From assembly GCA_016165875.1 (NCBI GenBank), contig JABBOT010000080.1:7300759-7364758 (forward strand): a stretch of DNA of 64,000 nt. The letters are read 5' to 3'. This DNA is from Acanthopleura granulata (Eukaryota; Mollusca; Polyplacophora; Chitonida; Chitonidae). The translations under genes and the position numbers were made by a program. Shown one piece after another: positions 56,007 through 64,000 of this stretch. Position 1 is the first letter of the stretch. Every line of letters begins with the position of its first letter. The notes under the pieces were generated by a model. The model was not told the origin of the DNA. It ran no database searches and saw nothing but the letters and a program-made list of their open reading frames with translations.

Positions 56007-57988
56007 TTGACATCTTGTTCCAAGGCTTAACATTCTGCACTTGTTACACAACAGCAGGCCTTGTCTATTTTGTCCAAGAAAAGATATGCTGTTTCTATCG
56101 GCGCAGAAAATCACAAATGCACTGACGAATCGTAACTGGATCACGCACTTATCGGCATGATTGATGCACCCGAATAACACAGAAATTAGGTTTCCGTTTT
56201 CACCTTTTTATAACCTCATTAATTCTCATTTCCAGCGTTTCATCTCTTTAAGGAGTCTGAAGTCTAACATCATCTGTGCGGCATCAAGCAAAGATCCCCC
56301 GTGATGCTTTGAGGTGGCCTGCATTATACACGAAACGCAGCTGATCGAATCTGCTTCGAACTAACTAAGCGGAAAGTCAATTTTCTAGCAGGCATATTGA
56401 AACCCACACGGCCCATTTGTGCCCCATGTTTTGCTCGGCTGTGTGAAAAGGCCAATAGAAGGAATCCGGTCCATTTTCCATACGCCATGACCCTGGTGGG
56501 GTGATTTTCTTTTTCTCCAATACCATGCCTTTTGCGGTAACCCATTGGTCTTCGTCAATAACGTGCCTTTTCGTGAGAAGTTGATAAGTGGTTTTCACTG
56601 TGCACAGCCAAACATCGTTATTCTTGTCACGCATTCTGGACGTCAGCCATATACTGACCTCTATTCAGTTCAACCTTTAGCTGGTAGTGTTTCACTGGAC
56701 ACGGCCTACCAATCTGGGTCAGTCAATGTTTTCGACCGATATTGGAAGAGCTCACTGCTATTTCGACAACTGACAGTTGTCGCTTGGTGAAAAGAGAGAA
56801 TTTCTAAAACTGATCCAGGCCTACATTTAATGAAAGCCGTCTCGGTTTTTGTTTTGTTTTTCTTCCAGTATACTCGCCACGATATGGTTGAAATATTGCC
56901 GTTGTGGCGTGAAGCCATAATCATTCATTCATTCTTCCAGTATAGAGTGTCCTATATTATGACATGGCAGGAAAGTGTAGAAAACAATCTGCAATTAGAA
57001 ATGCTCAGTGTTGAATGGCGCCAGACTAGTTTTGCGATCAGCTAACATTCAACCGCATTCTCCTTCATGCAAACACGCCTTCGAAACATTCGGTAGAAAG
57101 TTCAAGTCCATCTGCAGTCATACGTTTTGTTGTTCATTTTGGGTGTGTGTGTGTTTTTTTTTAAATTACGCAATAAACAGACTTCCCTTGGCTTCTTGGA
57201 AAGCATCTGGAGGCGAAAGCGCGTTGCAGTAAAGGGTCTCTATTAATATGATTCACGCACATTTATATTCGTTTACGTACAAGTAATCCAGGGCTATAGG
57301 ATGTATAGATATTAGAATGGAGATAATGAATTATAGCCGGAATTGAAAGTTAATACAGGAGTGTCAGTAAACGATTAGATTCAAAACTTTCTCTTTCTCT
57401 GTCCGCTTCAAATGTCACTGATTAACGAAAATTGGTAGAGCAGAACTTTGATTTCACTTTAGGTTTTCCATACACAGGCACACTCAAATTTTATTTAGAG
57501 CCGAAAATGATGTATACACAAACTTTTGCGACTTCACTTTATCATCAGTATAGTCCATAAAACCCAGCGTACAACCAAATCATTAGACTAAATTGGTAAA
57601 AAGTGCTAAAAAATCAGTGAAAGTATTTTCGAATATATTGCTTAATGTTTTTTTTTCTTTACTCACCATCTTTTGAAATGTTCAAAGAGCTGCTGAATTT
57701 GCAATATGCCAACCGGAAAAAAATCCATTCATACAGGCTTGGAAATATTTTCTTATTACAAGGAAAAGATTGACAATTTCAGTTCTGTAGATTAAGGGTT
57801 CCTACCTAATTGCAAAACCTCACCTGATTGTCGGAGAATACACTAATCACTGCGCTGCATTCGATTTTCTCATAGCCGACAAAGTTGGTTATAAAAACCT
57901 CTGGGAGATCTTGCAATCTCATCCCAGTAGATCTTATCCCAATTTTTTGAAGATCGTGACCTTTCATCTTTTCAACAAAGGCTTACAG
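56007..57988. other. 2 kb with ORFs on both strands but no supported gene
   Basis: A minus ORF at 56377-56634 (starts MRDKNNDVWLCTVKTTYQLL, includes RHVIDEDQWVTAKG) looks protein-like, but plus ORFs (56545-56790, 56830-57045) overlap it and no splice signals settle the strand. A gtgtgtgtgt/poly-T tract lies at about 57145-57165. No domain is recognised. Confidence 0.25.
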
Positions 57989-58132
57989 AATTTCAAAGAA
58001 TCCAAGACAATGCCGTTGAAACCACAGTCCAGCAGATTACGGGATAGAAAATGTGTTCTAATTACATCACCGGTAAAGGCAGCAATTCAAATCGATCACG
58101 ATGAATGGAGAGCTACATTCGATAAGCTTTGA
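57989..58132 (+). CDS. Candidate terminal exon, unknown protein (47 codons)
   Basis: Follows an acceptor-like site (catcttttcaacaaaggcttacag, ending 57988) and runs in phase 0 to TGA. The peptide starts NFKESKTMPLKPQSSRLRDR and ends DEWRATFDKL*. It is basic in the first half and mixed charge in the second. The 73-codon ORF (57911-58132) continues upstream of the acceptor, so a first-exon reading with its own ATG is also possible. No family is recognised and there is no second copy. Confidence 0.25.
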   Translation, partial: NFKESKTMPLKPQSSRLRDRKCVLITSPVKAAIQIDHDEWRATFDKL

Positions 58133-58579
58133 GTTACTTGTACACCTACTGATAACTGAACCCTGGCGTAGATGTGCCCGTGGGAGATACTTTAATCTTG
58201 AAGACAAAAAAAGTGTCTCACGATATCTATGTCACTAGTTCCTTGGAGTTTTTGCTTGTGAGATCAGGTAGATGAGAAGGAATAGTACAAGGTTTTCTGA
58301 TGTCCATTCGAGGACAAGAATCTACACATATACAGATGTAGGTATGATAAGACACCGCTTTATGAAACGCGTTTTCTTTTGCCTTATAAGACTTACTAGA
58401 AAAGATCTATTCTTTTCTACGGAACTTCGATAGTGCACACGTTAATTTCAGTAAATTTAATAAGAATACTCTGTCCAAGGTTCTGCTCCTAGACATACGC
58501 GTGGAAAATAATTAGTTAATTGTGTCGGGTCATACCCATCTGTTTAGCGGTAGACAATAATTATAGGATTGGTGCCATC
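58133..58579. other. No recognisable feature
   Basis: AT-rich DNA before a SINE. No ORF is supported. Confidence 0.4.
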
Positions 58580-58762
58580 ATTTTCCTTCATGCTGAAGTC
58601 TTCCTCTCCGGCCGTACGTGGGATGGTGTAACCTGCGAATGGTGGTGGGTTTTCACGGGACGCTTAGCGGTTTCCTCGCACCGTAATGCTAGTCGCTGTC
58701 AAATCAATGAAATATTCTTGAGTACGGCGTAAAACACCAATCAAATAAATAAATAAATATTC
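58580..58762 (+). mobile_element. tRNA-derived SINE, 5'-truncated
   Basis: ttccttcatgctgaagtctt, cctctccggccgtacgtggg, an altered middle, a ccgtaatgctagtcgctgtc variant, gaaatattcttgagtacggc, gtaaaacaccaatcaaataa and an (AAAT)n tail. The 70-codon ORF 58520-58732 is inside it and is an artefact. Confidence 0.88.
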
Positions 58763-59084
58763 TGAAGCCTTGGGATTAGGTCATTGAAAATGGAGTTATT
58801 CATGGCCAAATTGCACATAATTTCTACTTATACTTATGTTAATGTACATAATTACAACTTTTGCTGAACTACAGTCACCATAAATAGTCGATTTAAAAGT
58901 GTAATGTCTTGAATGAGTCATTCCAGCACCACGATGTCTTCTCCAATCACACGTCTGACTCCAATGTTTCCTCTTGTCATCCCAAAGAAGTTGAGAGAAA
59001 TAAAATAAAGCCGAGCATTACCCTATATGTCCTCCGTTTATAAGCAATTATGCAGGCAACGCTAATACAGTTATTTACTGGTTG
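58763..59084. other. Spacer
   Basis: About 320 bp with no recognisable feature. Confidence 0.4.
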
Positions 59085-59222
59085 ATTTAATTGATATTAT
59101 TACGCCTGATTCACGAATACTCATTCATGCCATACATCACATCCACCTTAACGGCAAGCAGTATGGCGGGAGGAAACTGGACACTAACGCACGACTATCC
59201 GAAGGTTACTGGCAGACCGATG
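59085..59222 (-). mobile_element. Highly diverged SINE 3' body
   Basis: ttgatattattacgcctgat, an altered middle with an insertion, gcaagcagtatggcgggagg aaactgg, then cacgactatccgaaggttac and tggcagacc are the reversed SINE blocks. Confidence 0.6.
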
Positions 59223-59957
59223 ATACGCTTAAGATCAGAATAAAAATATGATATTTTCAGTTCCAAGGAAACCAATTTTAAGGTAGATCGTAACACATAC
59301 TCAGTCGCGAATACTAAATAGTTCCACGTAAAAATAGACGTAGCGGTGAAAATAATTTTGATCAGTCAAATCTTAGGGCTACGTAAAGCCGGATTAGTGG
59401 GTATGCCATGAATCAATCCCTTAAATCCTCACAATTCTGTGTTTTGATTGGATATAAAGCTACTCATAAACGTATGCGAATATAAGTCGACGGCTGACCG
59501 TTAGCTGATACCCCTTGCTTTGTCAGGTTACAGATCAGAACGAAAAGCTGGCAGAATGCCAGAGTATGCAGATTTTGGCTGCAGAGACTGCACTTCAAAT
59601 ACATAAGGGAGGGAGCACTGACAAGCATCGTATTTCACCAGCTAGGTGTAACCATTTGCAAACAACCACGGAGTTGTGACAACTCTGGTTTGAATCTGCA
59701 TGCTTTATCTTTGGATTATACTACATGCACAAGGCTATCTAGTCACCTGATGAAACAATTCCATCATCGCCTTTCTCCGAAAATTACAAAGGCTAACTGA
59801 CTATGTACCCTAAAATGATTACCAGCCTCAGGGCAAAATGACCGGAGTGAATTACACCGATCGCCCCATGAATACGATGCGAAGAGCCACTGGTATCCGA
59901 ATGTCAAGACCCAAACATTATATAACTGAAAAGTGCATGTACTCTGGCTCTTTTCGG
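59223..59957. other. No supported gene; weak copy of a dispersed repeat
   Basis: Includes the weak match (59620-59690) to the repeat at 34715 and 54290. Minus ORF 59764-59961 is unsupported. Confidence 0.3.
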
Positions 59958-60167
59958 TCACTGGACACTGGGCTTCAAAGTGACCAGGGCCCGCCAGCCA
60001 TCCTGTTTAGTCCTACCAGGAAGAGTGTCCTTTATCTCTATTGGCCCATACGCACGTCGCTTCCCTAGAGCCGTCAGCAGTGATTGGTCCAACAGCTCAA
60101 TATCGTCATAGGGTATAATATTCTGTAATTTGCTGTCGAAATGAGAATCGTCTACCTCACGGTACAC
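59958..60167 (-). CDS. Candidate exon, unknown protein (about 69 codons)
   Basis: The minus-strand frame reads YREVDDSHFDSKLQNIIPYD, then acidic and hydrophobic alternation to ...ALVTLKPSVQ*. Composition and lack of simple repeats are protein-like. It begins at a GTG codon immediately after a stop (ATC TAA GTG), and an AG just there could be an acceptor but lacks a good pyrimidine tract. An overlapping plus ORF (59838-60068) competes. Upstream minus ORF 60168-60371 abuts it. No family is recognised. Confidence 0.25.
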   Translation of the reverse strand: MYREVDDSHFDSKLQNIIPYDDIELLDQSLLTALGKRRAYGPIEIKDTLPGRTKQDGWRALVTLKPSVQ

Positions 60168-60912
60168 TTAGATGGCGCCAGTAGCCGACGGTGGCGCAAT
60201 AGATCTTCCAGTTAAATATGCCAGAACGTTAGGTCTGGCTACCAAAAAAAAGCTAACAGTCATTGACAGAGTCTCATAAATGCGGCACCCATCTTTATGT
60301 TGCTGAAAAGATATGTTAACGCCATTGATCTCGTTGGAAAGCAGTGTAACACAATTCTGACATCGTGTCACGAAAGCATTTTACTACAGAGATATAGTCA
60401 AGTCGTGGTGCTGCCGTTAAGATTCTCATGGTTCAGTCTTCGAGCTCACGAGGAGTTGGCATTAGTGTGTAGTGTAACGCCATTCGTAAATCAATTGACA
60501 TGTCTCTGCAACTCTCAAAGAAATTCGACAGATGTGGCTTAAAAATGTCGTAGAAACTAACTGCGGCCTTATGACTAAAATGTCTGTGAGTACAGCATTA
60601 AACCTTAATCCGTCAGTTAATCAACTAGTCTCTTAGAATAATAATACATCTGGATTTTCGCAGACTTAAAACTGAAGCCAGGATACGTTTCTTAAGAGCC
60701 TTCACTCTGGTTTTCTTATATAAAACTAAAATGTTCAAACGGTTTGAGATGTGGTTTATTGCTTTATTGTCTATTTACTGTTTATTGCTTTCCTGTTGAC
60801 GACGTTGGAGATGTGAAAAGGTTTCGACACGTAAATGACTACAGGCTTTGTACTTTCGGCCTATAAGTTAGAAAAATTATGCTGTCAAAAGTGTGTCCTT
60901 CTTCATGTATAA
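60168..60912. other. No supported gene
   Basis: Minus ORF 60168-60371 and plus ORF 60297-60542 overlap; neither has support. Confidence 0.3.
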
Positions 60913-61133
60913 TTGATTAATATGATTGGTATTTTACGCCGTACCCAAAAATTTTTCACTTATACCAAGGCGGTCAGCATTATATTGGGAGAAAACCGAT
61001 GAGAGCTCGGGGGAAACCCACTGCCATCCGCAGGTTGCTGGCGGATCTGCCCACGTAAGGCCAGAGGGGTAGTCAGCGTGAGTTGGGCTTAAACTCACAG
61101 TGATCGCATTAGTGAGAGGCACCTAGGGCATGC
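60913..61133 (-). mobile_element. tRNA-derived SINE, most of head and body
   Basis: On the minus strand: tgccctaggtgcctctcact, aatgcgatcactgtgagttt (B-box region), the full body (cgtgggcagatccgccagca, acctgcggatggcagtgggt, a tataatgctgaccgcc variant), gtacggcgtaaaataccaat and a short tail. Confidence 0.88.
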
Positions 61134-61218
61134 CTTCTACTTAGAAAATTACCTGTCAGTTTGATTAGTTCTAAAATGCTTTCGATTAAAATATGGAAAT
61201 CAGCAAGGCCATTAAAGA

Positions 61219-61440
61219 CGAAGGAAACATAACAATGATGTCAAACTCAGATGAAAGAGTGTGAAAATTTATTTGCAGATATTGTCGTTCATATTTATCT
61301 TGATTTCCTCTTTCAGGAGATTATCTTCCAATGCTACTTTAATGGAGCAGAAAACATAAATACGATGTCAAACTTAGATGAAAGAGGGTCCAAACTTATT
61401 CGCAAATACAGTCTTTCATATTTTCTTTTTTCAGGAGAAA
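61219..61440. repeat. 127-bp tandem duplication carrying a splice-acceptor-like end
   Basis: gatgtcaaactcagatgaaa (from 61237) and gatgtcaaacttagatgaaa (from 61364) are 127 bp apart. Each is followed by an aatttattcgc-like stretch, a ttcatatttt region and a pyrimidine-rich ctctttcag|gaga or tttttcag|gaga end. The ORF at 61251-61448 crosses both copies. It could be a duplicated intron end, but no exon is proven. Confidence 0.65.
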
Positions 61441-61664
61441 AGCGGTAGGTATTTGGGACCAAGTTTCGGCAATTATCGTCGTTGCATAATATTGATTTAA
61501 ATAAGGATGTGATGTATATTTAAGGAATATATTTGAATATAAATTTCTTGTTTATATCCAAGCATATGCATTTAACCTGAATTATGATAATATTCATGAA
61601 CATATTAAAGATATAAATGTGATCCAATTCCAGGCTGAACACATCTGTTAGCGGAAAAAGACAA
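61441..61664. other. No recognisable feature
   Basis: Very AT-rich. No ORF. Confidence 0.4.
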
Positions 61665-61870
61665 ATTATAGTGCAAAAATATTTATTAAACATGTCTTAC
61701 ATCCTCACTCATAATATTATTACACAAAGGCAATGTAAACCAAAGTGTAGTCCCAAATATCTACCACACAAAAATTAATTTCGAGTGTCTTATCTCCTTC
61801 AAGAAAAACCGCAAAGAAATATAAAGATAACATTTACAAGTTTTAGCACTCTTTCATCTGAACTGTATGT
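61665..61870. repeat. Dispersed repeat shared with 38640-38840
   Basis: Aligned words: atatttattaaacatgtctt, acatcctcactcataatatt, caaatatctaccacacaaaa, and agcactctttcatctgaact at the right. Same orientation as the other copy, 23 kb apart. Confidence 0.6.
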
Positions 61871-64000
61871 ATTTTTTATGTTTTCGCCACGTTTAAGACG
61901 ATGAAGCAATTTATACAGATAGGCAACTCTGATACAACTAATACACTGTGCAAACAATTTGAAATTCACCTTTGAATTTCAGAAAGACATTCAATGCAAA
62001 ACAGAATTATGGGTTTTGTGTAAAAGACAGATTAAATATCAAGGGATTTAGCTCTTGTTAGATATTAGAAAATGTCAGGAAATTTTCAACATTATGTGAC
62101 ATGTACAGCTCTATCTAGGAATGATTAATTAGAGGATATGGATTACGGCCAACTATGACTGATGAATGTTTATAAACAAATTCTTCACTTTATTAACATA
62201 AGTCCGTCGAGTAAATTCAGTTCTATGGTTTTCTCAATATATAACAGACAACAGACACTGGAATTAACCCCAGGCTGGGTTATAACACCAAAAACACTAA
62301 ATTATACAACGTTGGTACTTTCTTGGTTTTGAGCTGGTCACATACTGTGAAAGAAATATCTGGGTGCCAAAAAGGCGTAAACTCAGTGACGGTACAGAAA
62401 TATACTCATCTCTATATGGCGCGTCTAAAACTCAACAGTGACTTGGGTGGGCTTTTAGACGCTTTATACATTCGCTTTGCAGAAGATATGTACAGTGTAC
62501 AACTTGACAACACTACTGTTCCTGTGGCTAACAAACCAAAGAATTCTACCACTCTTCGCTAAAGAAGTCATTCGTATGTGCGTTCGTACGGAAAACAGAA
62601 AATGAAATCATTTTTAGATGACTACATCATCAGCGCCAGTCAGCTAGCAGACCGTTGTAGCAAATATAGGTCAGAAAGTTGTCCGGAATTCGATTGTAGC
62701 GTTCTATAATTGCCCAAATATTGTAAGGAACTGAATTATTCTCCTATTTGTTAGGAGTGCTGTGTAGCCCCTAAGCAGTGTGAGCAGATAACTTACCGCC
62801 CCAGTTTTTATACCAGCTATTTCTGAGAAATCCTGAAAAATCAATCCCAGCCACCGGAAGTGATCGTAAGAAGACAGTGAACTAGATCAGCTAAACTGTG
62901 CAGGAGATCAAAAACTTTTAATGAGTGAATTTATGTTTGCCTAGTGTATAGTGTTGCAGTATTGAAAATCACGTATGCAAATTAGGCACTGGCGTCATAA
63001 CATTTTTTGCACAAACACTGATTGGTTTATACACAAAGCCGTTCTTTGATCCCACCACCAAAATGCTCCTAACTATTGGTACATGTAGTTAGTTGAGGAA
63101 TAACAACGGTTACATGTAGTTAGTTGCAGCATAAGTACTATTCGAAGTAGCGACATGCGACATCCACTTACACCGTGTGGCAAGTACAAATCATTTTCAT
63201 CGCGCACGCCACTAGCGTATTTAAAGGCAGAAGTATTTGACAACACCGTCTACAGTTCATCAAAATATGCATTACACGTTTGAATGGATTTGCCTGTAGG
63301 GCAAGTAAAAATATAGACCTCCAGCTAAATACTTCATATAACCCTGTCACTATCCTCAGCTTTGTTACATGTACTAACTAACCGGAGAAGACATATTTAC
63401 GGGGGTGTGCGGAAAGCATTACTTCGATTTTATTGATCCTCAACACCAGTGCAACAGTATATAAGTTTTCTTTTTGGCTGAGAATATTTGTTTTCAGCTC
63501 TGTGCCATAATCTTATGGGTACAGCACAGAACTGCGCGGAAAACTAAATGTTCCCCCTCCCAGGATGTGATTAAAGCCACACTTCCTATATCACAGCGAG
63601 CATTTCCGTCATCTCACGATTGACTCCAATTGTAAACAATTTCCCCTGATAGTGATTTATCTGGGTCTTGGGTACATTCATTGCTCTGGAAGCAGAGATT
63701 TGACATAAACAGAGATTTGACATCTTATTAAGAATCTCTCTTGATCGATGTATAAATTTCATTTGTCCATGCTTGTATTACAATATATTCGCACCCAATT
63801 ATACATGAGGATTTAGGATCCACATATGATCAGCCAGCAGAACAGACTGAGGCAATTCAAAGACCCCTACATCCCTCTTTACCGGATGTAGTTGGATTAT
63901 CTGCCCAAAGCTGTACAATTTTTAAACGAGGACGGTGCATTTATCACTCGGCATACGCCTTCGTCCATTTTCCCGGTTAACAGCGCAAACTCAGTGAAAT
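61871..64000. other. 2.1 kb without a supported gene; one 31-bp duplicate
   Basis: At 63078-63138, ggtacatgtagttagttgag and gttacatgtagttagttgca occur about 32 bp apart, a two-unit tandem repeat. A 79-codon plus ORF (62323-62562) and a minus ORF (63168-63350) have no support. Nothing else is recognised to the window end. Confidence 0.35.

Noticed and set aside
1..64000. Bacterial or viral origin of the window
   Set aside because: No dense ORFs, no prokaryotic signals and no recognised viral genes; SINEs with tRNA heads and splice signals point to an animal genome.

Overview
The window looks like non-coding DNA from an animal genome, most likely a lophotrochozoan and probably a mollusc. There are no closely packed long ORFs, no operons and no ribosome binding sites. 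The longest ORF is 166 codons and lies inside a repeat. The DNA is AT-rich, and metazoan splice signals and microsatellites are present. The organism inference rests mainly on one tRNA-derived SINE family, seen in about 18 pieces. Its 3' body reads ...gaaatattcttgagtac... and ends in (AAAT)n. From memory I associate this body with bivalves and gastropods and possibly brachiopods; I could not run a search.

Layout. From 1 to 13.7 kb there is scattered SINE debris, a degenerate minisatellite (1.56-2.04 kb), two MITE-like elements with AAACAC/GTGTTT ends (7.31-7.48 and 9.10-9.24 kb), one plausible internal exon (8572-8704), and a LTR-like element on the minus strand (12.08-13.06 kb). From 13.7 to 35.3 kb lies the main structure, an array of three diverged homologous blocks of about 6-7 kb. 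Unit 1 spans about 13.8-21.06 kb and is split by a second LTR-like copy in the opposite orientation. Unit 2 spans about 21.3-29.3 kb and unit 3 about 29.4-35.3 kb. Within unit 2 a 3.29 kb piece has recently been duplicated in tandem, with near-identical copies; the second copy then lost about 520 bp between short aatg repeats. From 36.9 to 41.3 kb there is a second, independent tandem duplication. The rest (41-64 kb) holds SINE copies, a 46-bp tandem array, dispersed repeats and short unsupported ORFs.

Coding content is sparse and uncertain. The units carry recurring exon-like pieces: a 16-nt minus-strand first exon with a strong ATG context and a splice donor (units 1 and 2), a frame of about 34 codons ending at the same TGA in all units, and a plus-strand terminal exon that is intact only in unit 3 and frameshifted or deleted elsewhere. 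This is the pattern expected of a small local gene family evolving by duplication and decay. I recognise none of the products. I see no tRNA or rRNA genes, CRISPR arrays, viral genes or recognisable transposase or reverse transcriptase domains. Most short ORFs look like chance. I found no convincing new biological system; the segmental array and its decaying exons are the part most worth checking.
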